Positions 38,443-48,287 are shown, counted from the stretch's first letter. The stretch is DNA of 64,000 nt from Gemmobacter aquaticus (GCF_007859075.1 NZ_VOAK01000022.1:62001-126000); one strand, 5' to 3'. Made by a program: numbers and translations. The notes: generated from the sequence alone by a model not told the origin.

Positions 38443-39536
38443 GGATCATCGTCACGCTTTGGCTGCTGCTCCTCGCCCTGCCCTGTCATGCAGGCCCGAT
38501 CCGCATCAAGGATCTGGTCGAGTTCGATGGCGTTCGTGGCAATGATCTTGTCGGCTACGGGCTCGTTGTCGGCCTGAACGGAACCGGTGACGGTATTCGC
38601 AATGCCCCCTTCACCGAAGAGATCATGGCGAACTTGCTGGAACGCCTGGGCGTCAACGTCACGGGTGAGGAGTTTCGCCCAAAGAACGTCGCAGCGGTCT
38701 TCGTCACGGCCACTCTGCCACCCTTCGCCCGTTCTGGTGCGCGTATCGACGTCACCGTGTCTGCGATTGGGGATGCGAAAAGTCTTCTTGGCGGGACGCT
38801 GATCATGACACCGCTGAACGGCGCCGACGGCCAGATCTATGCTGTTGCGCAGGGCACCATCATCGCCGGAGGCGTCTCGGCAGAGGGTGAGGCGGCAAAG
38901 GTCGTGCAGGGCGTTCCAACCGCAGGGGTAATCCCATCTGGCGCGCGGGTTGAGCGCGAGATCGAGTTCGATTTCAGCACCACCAGCTCGGTGCGCCTCG
39001 CGCTACGCCAGCCGGATTTCACGACGGCAGGGCGCATTGAGTCGGTCATCAACCGCGAATTTGGCCGGGCGGTTGCTGTGATGACTGATGCGGGCACCGT
39101 TGGGCTCGATCTGGCGCGAACAGGAATGGCCTCGCCCGCGCATGCCCTGGGGCGCGTCGAAAACCTTCTGGTCGAGCCCGAGACGCGGGCGCGCGTGATC
39201 GTCGATCAGCGGTCGGGTACTATCGTAATGGGGGCGGATGTCCGCATCAGCCGTGTCGCGGTGGCGCAGGGTAACCTGACTCTGACAGTTGAAGAGGCGC
39301 CCGTCGTCGTCCAACCCAATCCCTTTGGTGAGGGTGAGACGGTCGTCGTTCCGCGCAGTTCGGTGGGCATTGCCAAGTCGCCCGGCACCAGCATGGCCGA
39401 GGTTCAGGGAAGCACATCGCTTTCCGAGGTCGTATCCGGCCTGAACGCCCTCGGCGTGGCACCTCATGACATGATCGACATTCTCAAAAGCATCAATGCG
39501 GCGGGCGCCCTGCATGCGGAGTTCATCGTCCAGTAA
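38439..39536 (+). CDS. flgI: FlgI, flagellar P-ring protein
   Basis: Periplasmic P-ring of the flagellar basal body. 365 residues with a Sec signal peptide (cleavage near LPCHAG, residues 15-20) and the conserved start RIKDLVEFDGVRGNDLVGYGL, GLNGTGD and NVAAVFVTA. It ends the flagellar cluster; flgH, flgA and the rod genes are not in the window. Confidence 0.95.
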   Translation: MRIIVTLWLLLLALPCHAGPIRIKDLVEFDGVRGNDLVGYGLVVGLNGTGDGIRNAPFTEEIMANLLERLGVNVTGEEFRPKNVAAVFVTATLPPFARSGARIDVTVSAIGDAKSLLGGTLIMTPLNGADGQIYAVAQGTIIAGGVSAEGEAAKVVQGVPTAGVIPSGARVEREIEFDFSTTSSVRLALRQPDFTTAGRIESVINREFGRAVAVMTDAGTVGLDLARTGMASPAHALGRVENLLVEPETRARVIVDQRSGTIVMGADVRISRVAVAQGNLTLTVEEAPVVVQPNPFGEGETVVVPRSSVGIAKSPGTSMAEVQGSTSLSEVVSGLNALGVAPHDMIDILKSINAAGALHAEFIVQ

Positions 39537-39570
39537 AGGGTGTGCACAAGAAACAGGCTTGATGGTCATA

Positions 39571-39657
39571 GATTGTGCATCTGCATCTGTCTGCGTGATC
39601 GGGCGCCAAAGCTGTACCGCAATGCCGGTTGTTGCGGCACTCTGACGATGCACAGTC
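39571..39657. promoter_or_regulatory. Promoter region of the urease operon with paired inverted motif
   Basis: In the 142 bp between flgI and ureD, GATTGTGCATC (39571-39581) is matched by an inverted copy GATGCACAGTC (39647-39657), 10 of 11 bases; a third TGTGCA begins at 39541. The arrangement suits a dimeric regulator binding two sites. No sigma-54 or NtrC site is clear. Confidence 0.4.
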
Positions 39658-39678
39658 GCCCTGAAACAGGGAGGCAGC

Positions 39679-40512
39679 ATGTTCGACGGGCCGGCCATTC
39701 AGACCTTGCAGCGCAGCCGGGGGTTCGCCTGGCTGGAGGTCTACGCGCGTGCCGGCGCCCCTGCGGTTCGGGGGCTACGACAATCCGGCTCGGCCAAGGC
39801 GTTCCTTCCGGGACGCATGCCTGACGCGGCGATTTTCCTGAATACCTCGGGCGGGCTGACCGGCGGCGATCGGCTGGAATATGCCCTGGATCTGGCGCCA
39901 GACTTGCGGCTTGCCGCCACGACCCAGACGGCCGAGCGCGCCTATGCATCGCAGGGGCAAATGGCCGAGGTTACGGTGCAGATGCAAGTCGCCCCGGGGG
40001 CGCATCTTGACTGGTTGCCGCAAGAGACGCTGCTTTACGAAGGCAGCGTACTGGCGCGCGACACCCGGATTGACCTTGCCGGAACCGCATCGACCCTGCT
40101 TTGCGAGATGATCGTCCTCGGGCGCCACGCGATGGGAGAGTTCCCGGCGCAGTTGCGCCTGCGCGACCGCCGCCGGGTGTTCCGGGACGGGCGTATTGTC
40201 TGGGCCGATAGCCTGATGGTCGACGCAGGCGCCCTTGCCCGGCAGGGCAGCGCGGCGATTCTCGGAAACGCCCGCTGTCATGCCGTGATCGCGCTTGTCG
40301 CCCAAGGCGCCGAGGATGCGACGGGGGCCCTGCGCCCGCTGCTTGCCGCCGATGGCGTGGAGGGTGCGCTATCGGCATGGAATGGCCGGCTGATCCTGCG
40401 CATGACTGCGCGCGACAGTTGGCCAATGAAGGTCCAGCTTGCCCGGATCCTTTCCCAGTTGCGTGGCCGGCCCGTGCCTCGGGCCTGGCAGATGAACGGA
40501 GATATCCCATGA
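39679..40512 (+). CDS. ureD: UreD, urease accessory protein
   Basis: Maturation factor that binds apo-urease and helps pass nickel from UreE/UreG. 277 residues, with [18 protein letters not shown], the [10 protein letters not shown] segment and [12 protein letters not shown], all family hallmarks. An SD GGGAGGC precedes the ATG. It overlaps ureA by 4 bp. Confidence 0.95.
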   Translation: MFDGPAIQTLQRSRGFAWLEVYARAGAPAVRGLRQSGSAKAFLPGRMPDAAIFLNTSGGLTGGDRLEYALDLAPDLRLAATTQTAERAYASQGQMAEVTVQMQVAPGAHLDWLPQETLLYEGSVLARDTRIDLAGTASTLLCEMIVLGRHAMGEFPAQLRLRDRRRVFRDGRIVWADSLMVDAGALARQGSAAILGNARCHAVIALVAQGAEDATGALRPLLAADGVEGALSAWNGRLILRMTARDSWPMKVQLARILSQLRGRPVPRAWQMNGDIP

Positions 40513-40811
40513 ACCTGACCCCGCGTGAACGCGAGAAGATGATGGTCAGCCTGGCCGCGATGATCGCGCGCAACCGACTGGCCCGTGGCGTCAGGCTGAA
40601 CCACCCCGAGGCCGTGGCGCTGATCACGGATTTCGTGGTCGAAGGTGCCCGCGACGGGCGCAGCGTTGCCGATCTGATGGAGGCGGGCGCGCATGTCATC
40701 ACCATCGATCAATGCATGCCCGGCGTGCCCGAGATGATCCATTCGGTTCAGGTCGAGGCCACCTTTCCGGACGGCACCAAGCTTGTCACCGTCCACCATC
40801 CCATCCGCTAA
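40509..40811 (+). CDS. ureA: Urease gamma subunit
   Basis: Small structural subunit. 100 residues from the ATG at 40509 ([20 protein letters not shown]), with [13 protein letters not shown] and [19 protein letters not shown]. The full length matches UreA exactly. Confidence 0.97.
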   Translation: MNLTPREREKMMVSLAAMIARNRLARGVRLNHPEAVALITDFVVEGARDGRSVADLMEAGAHVITIDQCMPGVPEMIHSVQVEATFPDGTKLVTVHHPIR

Positions 40812-40820
40812 GAGGCCAAC

Positions 40821-41372
40821 ATGAAACGCGTGCTGCTTCCCCTTCTGCTGGTTCCGGGTACGGCCTTTGCCCATACCGGGCATGCGGGCGACCACCCCTT
40901 CCTGTCGGGCCTGACCCACCCCGCGCTTGGCGCGGACCATCTGCTGGCCATGGTTGCGGTGGGGTTGTGGGCGGCCGTGATCGGAGGCCGTGCGATGTGG
41001 GCACTTCCGGCTGCATTTGTCTCTGCCATGCTTCTGGGTGGCCTGCTGGGCTCGGCGGGCGCGCCGCTGCCGGGGGTGGAGCCGATGATCCTCGCCTCGG
41101 TTGTCGCACTCGGCGTGTTGACCGCGCTGGCGCTGCGGCCGGGTCTGGCCGCCGCCATGGGTTTTGTTGCGCTTTTCGGCCTGTTTCACGGCCACGCACA
41201 TGGTGTCGAGGGCCCCGCCAGCGGGCTTGGCAGTTATGCGGTGGGCTTTGTTCTGACGACGATGGGGCTGCATATGGCAGGTGTCGCGCTTGGCCGTCTG
41301 GCACAGGGCGCCCTGCCGCGCGTGATCGGTGGGCTGACAGCCGTCGCCGGCTTTGCCCTTGCGATGATGTGA
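40821..41372 (+). CDS. ureJ: HupE/UreJ family membrane protein
   Basis: Predicted nickel (or cobalt) permease of the HupE/UreJ family, inserted between ureA and ureB. 183 residues: a signal peptide ends near GTAFAH, then His/Asp-rich [14 protein letters not shown] and [19 protein letters not shown] followed by about five membrane helices; [11 protein letters not shown] is another typical metal-binding motif. Transport is inferred from the family. Confidence 0.88.
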   Translation: MKRVLLPLLLVPGTAFAHTGHAGDHPFLSGLTHPALGADHLLAMVAVGLWAAVIGGRAMWALPAAFVSAMLLGGLLGSAGAPLPGVEPMILASVVALGVLTALALRPGLAAAMGFVALFGLFHGHAHGVEGPASGLGSYAVGFVLTTMGLHMAGVALGRLAQGALPRVIGGLTAVAGFALAMM

Positions 41373-41379
41373 GGGTGCC

Positions 41380-41685
41380 ATGATCCCCGGTGAAATCTTC
41401 CCCGCCGATGGCACGATTACCCTGAACGCCGGGCTTGAGGCGATCACGCTGATGGTTGCCAATACCGGCGACCGCCCGATCCAGGTCGGCAGCCATTATC
41501 ATTTCGCAGAGACCAATCCGGGTCTTAGCTTTGACCGCGTGGCGGCGCATGGCATGCGGCTCGACATTGCCTCTGGCACGGCCGTGCGGTTTGAGCCCGG
41601 CCAGTCGCGCGAGGTGCGTCTGGTTCCCTTCGGGGGTCTTCGGCGCGTCTTCGGCTTCAACCAGAAAGTCATGGGGGATCTCTGA
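41380..41685 (+). CDS. ureB: Urease beta subunit
   Basis: Structural subunit. 101 residues, with [46 protein letters not shown] and [14 protein letters not shown]. It directly abuts ureC (stop at 41685, start at 41686). Confidence 0.97.
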   Translation: MIPGEIFPADGTITLNAGLEAITLMVANTGDRPIQVGSHYHFAETNPGLSFDRVAAHGMRLDIASGTAVRFEPGQSREVRLVPFGGLRRVFGFNQKVMGDL

Positions 41686-43392
41686 ATGGCAACCCGGATT
41701 TCCCGCCCCGCCTATGCCGCGATGTACGGTCCAACCACCGGAGACCGGCTTCGCCTTGGTGATACCGACCTGATCATCGAGGTTGAACGTGACCTCACCA
41801 CCTATGGGGAAGAGGTCAAGTTCGGTGGCGGCAAGGTCATCCGCGACGGCATGGGCCAAAGCCAGATCAGCCGCGCAGGCGGCGCGGTGGATACTGTTAT
41901 CACCAATGCGCTGATCGTGGATCATACTGGCATCTACAAGGCCGATATCGGCCTGCGCGATGGCATCATTGCCGCGATTGGCAAGGCCGGAAACCCCGAT
42001 GTCCAACCTGATGTGACCATCATCATCGGCCCCTCGACCGATGTGATCGCGGGTGAGGGGCGCATCATCACTGCGGGCGGCATGGATGCTCATATCCATT
42101 TCATCTGCCCCCAGCAGGCCGAAGACGCCCTGCATTCGGGCATTACCACCATGCTGGGTGGTGGAACTGGCCCGTCGCATGGCACGCTCGCCACCACCTG
42201 CACACCGGGGCCCTGGCACATCGGGCGCATGTTGCAGGCGCTGGATGCAATCCCGATGAACTTCGGGGTCTCGGCCAAGGGAAATGCGTCCCTGCCCGAG
42301 GCGCTTGTCGAGATGGTCAAGGCCGGTGCCTGCGCCATGAAACTGCATGAGGATTGGGGCACCACTCCTGCAGCCATCGACTGCTGCCTGACGGTCGCCG
42401 ATGACATGGACGTGCAGGTGATGATCCACACCGACACGCTGAACGAAAGCGGCTTTGTGGAAAACACTCTTGCCGCCATCAAGGGTCGGACGATCCATGC
42501 CTTCCACACAGAAGGCGCAGGCGGCGGCCACGCGCCCGACATCATGCGCGTGGTCAGCAGCCAGAATGTCATCCCCTCGTCCACCAACCCGACGATGCCC
42601 TATACTCGGAACACGGTGGAAGAGCATCTCGACATGCTGATGGTTTGCCATCACCTGGATCGCTCGATCCCCGAAGATGTGGCCTTTGCCGAAAGCCGCA
42701 TCCGCAAAGAGACGATCGCGGCCGAGGATATCCTGCATGACATGGGGGCGTTCTCGGTCATCTCCTCCGACAGTCAGGCCATGGGTCGGGTCGGCGAGGT
42801 GATCACGCGCACCTGGCAGACGGCCCACAAGATGAAGATTCAACGGGGCCGGCTAGCTGAGGAAACCGGCGCCAACGACAATTTCCGCGTGCGCCGCTAC
42901 ATTGCCAAATACACGATCAACCCGGCCATTACCCACGGACTGTCACGCCATATCGGTAGTATCGAAGTGGGCAAGCGCGCCGATCTGGTGCTGTGGACGC
43001 CCGCCTTCTTTGGCGCAAAGGCCGACATGGTGCTGATGGGGGGAATGATCGTTCTGGCACAGATGGGCGACCCCAACGGATCGATCCCGGTGCAGCCGAT
43101 GTATTCGCGCCCGATGTTTGGCGCATTGGGGCGTGCGCGTCACGAAAGCTGCGCCACCTTCCTGTCCGGCGCGGCCCTTGCGGGTGGGGTTGGTGCGTCG
43201 CTGGGGTTGCAAAAGCGTCTCTACGCGGCCGAAAACACCCGCAATATCGGGAAATCCGATATGCGTCTGAATGCGGCCACGCCCCTGATCGAGGTCAACC
43301 CTGAAACCTATGAGGTGCGCGCGGATGGCGAGATTGTCACCTGCGAGCCCGCAACCGAACTGCCGCTCGCACAGCGGTACTTCCTGTTCTGA
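41686..43392 (+). CDS. ureC: Urease alpha (catalytic) subunit
   Basis: Nickel-dependent hydrolysis of urea to ammonia and carbamate. 568 residues. The catalytic set is visible: [14 protein letters not shown], the carbamylated Lys in [40 protein letters not shown], the mobile flap MVCHHLD (Cys-His) and the Ni-binding Asp in [12 protein letters not shown]. Nothing is missing. Confidence 0.98.
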   Translation: MATRISRPAYAAMYGPTTGDRLRLGDTDLIIEVERDLTTYGEEVKFGGGKVIRDGMGQSQISRAGGAVDTVITNALIVDHTGIYKADIGLRDGIIAAIGKAGNPDVQPDVTIIIGPSTDVIAGEGRIITAGGMDAHIHFICPQQAEDALHSGITTMLGGGTGPSHGTLATTCTPGPWHIGRMLQALDAIPMNFGVSAKGNASLPEALVEMVKAGACAMKLHEDWGTTPAAIDCCLTVADDMDVQVMIHTDTLNESGFVENTLAAIKGRTIHAFHTEGAGGGHAPDIMRVVSSQNVIPSSTNPTMPYTRNTVEEHLDMLMVCHHLDRSIPEDVAFAESRIRKETIAAEDILHDMGAFSVISSDSQAMGRVGEVITRTWQTAHKMKIQRGRLAEETGANDNFRVRRYIAKYTINPAITHGLSRHIGSIEVGKRADLVLWTPAFFGAKADMVLMGGMIVLAQMGDPNGSIPVQPMYSRPMFGALGRARHESCATFLSGAALAGGVGASLGLQKRLYAAENTRNIGKSDMRLNAATPLIEVNPETYEVRADGEIVTCEPATELPLAQRYFLF

Positions 43393-43409
43393 GATCCGGG
43401 GAAACGACT

Positions 43410-43922
43410 ATGAACCAACCCGTTGCACGCGCCATCCTGCGCTCGGGCCAGTGGCTGAAGGCTGATGGGCGCGTCACTCTCGGCTACGATGCGCGCTTCT
43501 TGCGCCGCAAGCGTCTGGTGGCCGAAGACGGCAGCAGCTTCTTGGTCGATCTGACCGAGACGACAAGCCTTGACCAGGGCGACGCGTTCAAGCTGTCGGA
43601 CGGGCGCCTCGTCGTTGTCATCGCGGCGAAAGAGCCGGTGGTGCAGGTGCGGGGCGACCTGCCGCGTCTGGCGTGGCACATCGGCAACCGACATACCCCC
43701 TGCCAGATCGAGGCCGACCATCTGGTGATCCGGCGCGATCATGTGCTGGAAAAGATGCTGACCGGTCTTGGTGCCGAACTCATCATCTGTGATGCCCCGT
43801 TCCGGCCAGAGGGCGGTGCCTATGGGCATGGGCGTACCATGGGTCACGATCACGGGGGTCACGATCACGCCCATGATCACGGGCACAGCCACGGGCACGG
43901 ACATGTCCATTTCCACGGCTGA
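43410..43922 (+). CDS. ureE: UreE, urease nickel metallochaperone
   Basis: Delivers nickel to urease. 170 residues: an N-terminal peptide-binding domain, a C-terminal metal domain (WHIGNRHTPCQIE), and a strongly His-rich tail ([20 protein letters not shown]). The coding of that tail overlaps the ureF start by 20 bp. Confidence 0.95.
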   Translation: MNQPVARAILRSGQWLKADGRVTLGYDARFLRRKRLVAEDGSSFLVDLTETTSLDQGDAFKLSDGRLVVVIAAKEPVVQVRGDLPRLAWHIGNRHTPCQIEADHLVIRRDHVLEKMLTGLGAELIICDAPFRPEGGAYGHGRTMGHDHGGHDHAHDHGHSHGHGHVHFHG

Positions 43923-44547
43923 AGACCGGCTCAAGCTGGCCCATTGGCTCTCGCCAGCATTTCCGATCGGCGGCTTTGCCTATAGCCAGGGGCTGGAGCA
44001 GCCGATGGCTATGGGTCAGGTTCGAACGGCAGACCAGATTGATGAATGGGTGCGCGATTGCCTGTCCTTTGGCACACCCAGAATGGACGCGATCTTTCTG
44101 GCGCGCGCAAGGGCAGGTGATGAGCCTGAGATGCTCTCGGACCTGATCCTCGCCTATGCAAGTTCTGCCGAGCGCGAACTGGAGTTGATGGAACAGGGGC
44201 GCGCCTTCACCACGCTGATGGCGGCAATGTCGAGCGAGGTCGTGCCCGTCCGCCCCTATCCAGTGGCCGTTGGCGTCGCGTCGCGGGTGCTGTCGCTGCC
44301 CGACACCGAGGTGATTGCGCTGTTCCTTCAAGGGGCGGCTGCGCAGATGATCTCGGCTGCAACGCGGTTTCTGCCGCTGGGCCAGTCGGAATCGCAAGTG
44401 ATGCTGGCGCGGCTTGCCCCCCTTGTCACCACGCTTGCCGAGTTCGCGGCTGCGGCGACGCTTGATGACCTTGGCACCTTTACCCCCGGCGCAGACATTG
44501 CCGCGATGCGCCATGAAACCCTAGAAGTCAGGATCTTTCGCACATGA
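43903..44547 (+). CDS. ureF: UreF, urease accessory protein
   Basis: Part of the UreDFG maturation complex and regulator of UreG GTPase. The ATG at 43903 ([20 protein letters not shown]) gives 214 residues; longer frames run through the ureE His tail and lack family support. Family motif [14 protein letters not shown]. Overlaps ureE by 20 bp and ureG by 4 bp. Confidence 0.94.
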   Translation: MSISTAEDRLKLAHWLSPAFPIGGFAYSQGLEQPMAMGQVRTADQIDEWVRDCLSFGTPRMDAIFLARARAGDEPEMLSDLILAYASSAERELELMEQGRAFTTLMAAMSSEVVPVRPYPVAVGVASRVLSLPDTEVIALFLQGAAAQMISAATRFLPLGQSESQVMLARLAPLVTTLAEFAAAATLDDLGTFTPGADIAAMRHETLEVRIFRT

Positions 44548-45164
44548 CGAGCCCCAATGGTCCCCTGCGTGTCGGTATTGGTGGTCCGGTGGGCGCCGGA
44601 AAGACAACGCTGACCGAAAAGCTCTGCGCGGCACTGGCGAGTCGCTGCTCGATGGCTGTCATCACCAATGACATCTACACGCGCGAGGATGCCGATTACC
44701 TGACGCGCGCACAGGTTCTGCCCTCTGACCGCATCCGCGGGGTCGAAACCGGCGGCTGCCCACATACGGCGATCCGCGAGGATGCTTCGATCAACCTTGC
44801 CGCTGTGGCCGATCTGCGGGCGAGCTTTCCGGATCTGGATCTGATCCTGATCGAATCGGGCGGTGACAACCTTGCCGCGACCTTCAGCCCCGAGCTTGCC
44901 GACCTGACAATCTACGTGATCGATACCGCCGCCGGGCAGGACATTCCGCGCAAGAAGGGGCCGGGGCTGACGCGGTCGGATCTTCTGGTGGTCAACAAGA
45001 CGGATCTCGCGCCCCATGTCGGCGTCGATCTTGCGCAACTCGAATCCGATACACGCAATGCACGTGGCGTGCGGCCCTATGTCATGGCCCGGTTGCGGCA
45101 GAACGCAGGCATTGCCGAAATCATAGGCTTTCTGCAGCAGGAAGGTGGCCTTTCGCTGAACTGA
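44544..45164 (+). CDS. ureG: UreG, urease maturation GTPase
   Basis: SIMIBI-class GTPase for nickel insertion. 206 residues with P-loop [29 protein letters not shown], the metal-binding [17 protein letters not shown] (Cys-Pro-His), [18 protein letters not shown], and the guanine-specific VNKTDLAP. Last gene of ureDA-J-BCEFG. Confidence 0.97.
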   Translation: MTSPNGPLRVGIGGPVGAGKTTLTEKLCAALASRCSMAVITNDIYTREDADYLTRAQVLPSDRIRGVETGGCPHTAIREDASINLAAVADLRASFPDLDLILIESGGDNLAATFSPELADLTIYVIDTAAGQDIPRKKGPGLTRSDLLVVNKTDLAPHVGVDLAQLESDTRNARGVRPYVMARLRQNAGIAEIIGFLQQEGGLSLN

Positions 45165-45168
45165 TCTA

Positions 45169-45196
45169 CGACTAAAGTCGAACTTACCTAAGGTAA
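45169..45196. repeat. Two tandem palindromes downstream of ureG
   Basis: CGACT-AA-AGTCG (45169-45180) is followed by TTACCT-A-AGGTAA (45184-45196). They lie between ureG and the next gene and could end the urease transcript or be an operator for the small gene; neither is followed by a T run, so an intrinsic terminator is not supported. Confidence 0.4.
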
Positions 45197-45254
45197 TGCT
45201 TGTTCCAGAGATAGCTTTGACATGTTCTAAATCGAAGCCATTGAGGACGCGCCG

Positions 45255-45554
45255 ATGTTTTTGACCCCCTTTCAGGCAGCGCGGCTCGCGCAGGAAACCG
45301 GCATGATGCTGGCAGAGGCGCAGATGGTGATCGCGATGCGGATGTTCGGCATGGCGGGTCTTGTGCCCATGTCACCACGAGAGCCCACGCGAATGGTGCA
45401 GGAAAAGGCCGAGGCGATGATGCAGGCCTCCAAAGCGGCAAGCCGCGCGATGATGTCGGGCGGTGGCGCCGCATCGGTCGCGATGGCTGCTCTCAAGCCT
45501 GTACGGCGGCGGACCCGCGCCAATGTCAAACGGCTGACAAAGCCCGCATCCTGA
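45255..45554 (+). CDS. Small Met-rich hypothetical protein
   Basis: 99 residues, function unknown. About 14 Met, with MM pairs, an amphipathic N-terminal half (QETGMMLAEAQMVIAMRMFGMAG), a Gly-Ala-rich middle and a basic tail (KPVRRRTRANVKRLTKP). AGGA precedes the ATG by about 7 nt. It resembles a group of about 100-residue proteins in Rhodobacteraceae that share a Met/Ala-rich helix; database labels such as antifreeze protein are not informative. Polyhydroxyalkanoate-granule or membrane association would fit the composition, but this is inference. Confidence 0.7.
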   Translation: MFLTPFQAARLAQETGMMLAEAQMVIAMRMFGMAGLVPMSPREPTRMVQEKAEAMMQASKAASRAMMSGGGAASVAMAALKPVRRRTRANVKRLTKPAS

Positions 45555-45654
45555 ACAATCGGTTTCCGATTGCGTCGCGCGAATGTGACGAAACCAGTGC
45601 TATGATGCAGGGATACTGATCCCGATTGTCCTGAGTCGCCCCTGAGCGTTTGCC

Positions 45655-46311
45655 ATGAGATCCTTGTTTGCCTCTCGTGCCACCTATTCCACGCCTGAAC
45701 TCGTCAGCGACGGCGTCGTGCATGTCTTGGGGGTCGTCGCGGCCCTGTCTTCGGTTCCGGTGCTGATCACCCTGACCGCGCTGAAGCGCGGCGATCCTTC
45801 GGCGATTGCCGGAACGGCGATCTATGGCGTGACCCTCATTGCAATGCTTCTGGCCTCGGGGCTTTACAACATGAACAGGTCCGACCGCTGGACCGGACTG
45901 CTTCGGCGGATGGACCATTCGGCGATCTACTTCAAGATTGCCGGGACCTACACCGCGTTCATCCTGTTGTCAGGAACCGGGCTGGTTCTGGCGGCTGTCC
46001 TATGGATCACCGCGACGGCCGGCGCAGCGCTCAAGATCGCGGCCCCTTACCGTTTCCGCTGGGTGGGACTTGCGCTCTATTTCTGCATGGGCTGGGCCGG
46101 GGTGGTTGGTGGCTGGCAGGTCTTTGCTACGATGTCTGCGCCGGTGTTTGCCTTGGTGGTGTTGGGCGGGCTGATCTATAGCATCGGCACGCTCTTCTAC
46201 TTGATGGAGCGCCTGCCGTTTCACAACACGCTTTGGCACGTCTTCGTTCTGGCGGCGAGCGCGGTCTATTACGCGGCGGTGACCGCACATGTGATGCAAA
46301 CCGCAACATGA
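45655..46311 (+). CDS. Hemolysin III family (PAQR-like) membrane protein
   Basis: 218 residues with about seven membrane helices, of the hemolysin III/PAQR family (TrhA/YqfA). Visible: the early HVLGVVAA, GLYNMNRSDRW, MDHSAIYFKIAGTYTAF with the family Asp/His pair, and a late FHNTLWHVFVLAAS carrying the metal-binding His residues. Role is membrane-lipid energetics in the E. coli relative; not a toxin as such. The 100 bp in front hold small hairpins (45556-45572, 45610-45623) of unclear meaning. Confidence 0.85.
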   Translation: MRSLFASRATYSTPELVSDGVVHVLGVVAALSSVPVLITLTALKRGDPSAIAGTAIYGVTLIAMLLASGLYNMNRSDRWTGLLRRMDHSAIYFKIAGTYTAFILLSGTGLVLAAVLWITATAGAALKIAAPYRFRWVGLALYFCMGWAGVVGGWQVFATMSAPVFALVVLGGLIYSIGTLFYLMERLPFHNTLWHVFVLAASAVYYAAVTAHVMQTAT

Positions 46312-46325
46312 CTCATGCACGACGT

Positions 46326-46371
46326 GTCTGTATTTCGGGCAAACTTGTGAAGTTCGTCTGATATTCGGGCA
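46326..46371. promoter_or_regulatory. 16-bp direct repeat upstream of nasT
   Basis: GTCTGTATTTCGGGCA (46326-46341) and GTCTGATATTCGGGCA (46356-46371) match in 13 of 16 positions and are 30 bp apart, about three helical turns. They lie 90-135 bp before the nasT ATG. A paired activator or repressor site is the simplest reading. No promoter could be placed with confidence. Confidence 0.45.
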
Positions 46372-46460
46372 GTGTTTGGCCAGATTGTCGTGATCTGCGG
46401 CAAGCGGCCTTGCTGCGGCCGGTCGGTGAATGGGAACCCAAGGGTCGCACCGGGGGAATC

Positions 46461-47045
46461 ATGGACAAACGCCTGTCGATCATCGTTGTCGAACGCGACC
46501 ATGAGCGCGCGATCCGTATCGTTGATGGATTGCGCGAGGCGGGCGACTATCACATCCAGGTCATTGCCGATGAGTCCGGCCTCGCCCGCAGGATTGCCGA
46601 GCATCGGCCCGATATCGTTCTGATCGACCTCGCCAACCCTTCGCGCGACATCCTTGAAGCGATTGCAGTCGCATCCGGACCGACCGAGCGCCCGGTCGCG
46701 ATGTTTGTCGACCGGTCGGATGAGCAGCTTACGCGCGCGGCGATTGAGGCCGGGGTGTCGGCCTATGTTGTCGACGGATTGCGGCCAGAGCGGATCAAGC
46801 CGGTACTCGATGCCGCCATCGCACGTTTCCACATGTTTCAGCGGATGCGCGCCGAGCTTGCTGCAACCAAGGCCGCGCTGGAAGAGCGAAAGATCATCGA
46901 TCGTGCCAAGGCGATCCTGATGAAGGCACGCGGCATTGACGAAGAGGCGGCCTATGCGCTGCTCCGCAAGACCGCGATGGATCAGGGCAAGCGCGTGGCC
47001 GATATTGCCCAGCAGCTTGTTCTGGCGGCGGGGCTTCTGACATGA
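46461..47045 (+). CDS. nasT: NasT-like ANTAR response regulator / antiterminator
   Basis: RNA-binding regulator of nitrate assimilation that lets transcription pass a leader terminator when released by NasS. The ATG at 46461 (MDKRLSIIVVERDHERAIR) gives 194 residues. It has a receiver-like N-terminal domain (IVLIDLANPSRD) and a C-terminal ANTAR domain: LEERKIIDRAKAILMKARG, followed by DEEAAYALLRKTAMDQGKR and VADIAQQLV. Overlaps nasS by 4 bp, as is usual. The likely RNA target is the leader between nasS and the transporter gene. Confidence 0.93.
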   Translation: MDKRLSIIVVERDHERAIRIVDGLREAGDYHIQVIADESGLARRIAEHRPDIVLIDLANPSRDILEAIAVASGPTERPVAMFVDRSDEQLTRAAIEAGVSAYVVDGLRPERIKPVLDAAIARFHMFQRMRAELAATKAALEERKIIDRAKAILMKARGIDEEAAYALLRKTAMDQGKRVADIAQQLVLAAGLLT

Positions 47046-48214
47046 ACCTGGTCCGCCTGCGCCTTGGCTATGTGCCGCTGACCGATGCCGCCCCGTTGAT
47101 CGTGGCGCACGAGCTGGGTTTCGCCGCTGAAGAGGGGTTGGAGCTCGATCTCGTCCGTGTTGGTGCCTGGGCACAGAGCCGCGATCTGCTGGGTGCAGGC
47201 GTGATCGATGCGGCGCATATGCTGGTGCCGATGCCGATTGCCCAGCGACTTGGTCTTGGTCCTGCACTGCCTGAGTTCGATCTGGTGATGTTCCTGTCGG
47301 TTGGCGGTCAGGCCGTCGCAGTGTCCGAGGCGATTGCGGAAAAGCTGCGCAACAATGGCTTTGCGTTCGACTTTGCCGACGCCCATTCGGCCGGACTGGC
47401 ACTATGCGCCGCGACCGGTGGGCGTTTGCGCGTGGGCGTTCCCTTTCCATTCTCCACCCAGGCCGAGCTGGTCTGGCATTGGTTGGGCGCCAGCGGCTTT
47501 GCCGATGGGGTGGAGGTTGTTACCGTGCCGCCGCCCATGATGGCTGATGCCATGGAGGCGGGCGAGGTTGATGCGTTTTGTGTGGGTGAGCCCTGGGCCT
47601 CATTTGCTGTGGAACGCGGCATCGCTTCACTTTTGCTACCCGGCCGCGCGATCTGGGCCTCGCCCCCCGAAAAGGGGCTGGTATTGCGCAAATCGATGGC
47701 CGAGGACCAGCCTGAAGTAACGGGGCGGTTGATGCGCGCGGTCTGGCGTGCCGGGCGTTGGCTGGATGTTGCCGAAAACCGCGGCACAGCCGCTGAAATC
47801 CTGTCGCAGGGCGCCTACCTCAATCTCTCGTCCGAGCTGACCGAGCGCGGCTTGACCGGACGCATGCTCGTCAGCCCGGCCGGGGAGTTGCGTGTCGCAC
47901 CGGATTTCATCGCCTTTCATTCGGGCGCGGCGACATTTCCCTGGAAAAGCCTTGCCGCGCTGATCGCGCGCCGTATCGCGCTCCGCCATGGTCTGCCTGT
48001 TGATCCGGCGATGCGTCAGGCAATGGCCTGTTTCCGCACGGACCTGTACCGCCAGCATTTGCGCCAGGCCGGGGCTGATCTTCCCGGCGCCTCGGCCAAG
48101 GTCGAGGGCACACTGACCCACCCGCATGCGGTGGCGTCGGAACATGGGCGTATGATTCTTCGCCCGGATGCCTTTTTTGACGGCCATATGTTCGAGCCAC
48201 CATTCGATCGCTGA
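47042..48214 (+). CDS. nasS: NasS-like nitrate/nitrite sensor
   Basis: Cytoplasmic nitrate-binding protein related to NrtA/CmpA that holds NasT inactive when nitrate is absent. 390 residues; no signal peptide, unlike true periplasmic binders. Visible: VRLRLGYVPLTDAAPLIVAHELGF, VGAWAQSRDLL, DAAHMLVPMPIAQRLGLG and AFCVGEPWASFAVERG. Cotranscribed with nasT. Confidence 0.93.
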   Translation: MNLVRLRLGYVPLTDAAPLIVAHELGFAAEEGLELDLVRVGAWAQSRDLLGAGVIDAAHMLVPMPIAQRLGLGPALPEFDLVMFLSVGGQAVAVSEAIAEKLRNNGFAFDFADAHSAGLALCAATGGRLRVGVPFPFSTQAELVWHWLGASGFADGVEVVTVPPPMMADAMEAGEVDAFCVGEPWASFAVERGIASLLLPGRAIWASPPEKGLVLRKSMAEDQPEVTGRLMRAVWRAGRWLDVAENRGTAAEILSQGAYLNLSSELTERGLTGRMLVSPAGELRVAPDFIAFHSGAATFPWKSLAALIARRIALRHGLPVDPAMRQAMACFRTDLYRQHLRQAGADLPGASAKVEGTLTHPHAVASEHGRMILRPDAFFDGHMFEPPFDR

Positions 48215-48252
48215 CTAAAAAAGCAGCATATCCGGCGCCAACGGCAAAAGCT

Positions 48253-48287
48253 TTGTGCTGCGCGAGCGATGCGGCGGCGCAGCACAA
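48253..48287 (+). terminator. Long inverted repeat after nasS
   Basis: TTGTGCTGCG (48253-48262) and CGCAGCACAA (48278-48287) form a 10-bp perfect stem with a 15-nt loop, 38 bp after the nasS stop. It may end the nasTS transcript or be part of the nas leader. There is no T tract. Confidence 0.4.

Noticed and set aside
40786-42843. Very long open frame antisense to ureA-ureJ-ureB-ureC
   Set aside because: High GC makes long antisense frames; the sense strand encodes complete urease genes and the antisense product has no recognisable domain.
45556-45623. Hairpins CAATCGG-TTT-CCGATTG and GGGAT-ACTG-ATCCC before the hemolysin III-type gene
   Set aside because: Short stems, no T run, no match to a known riboswitch or regulator; not enough to call a site.
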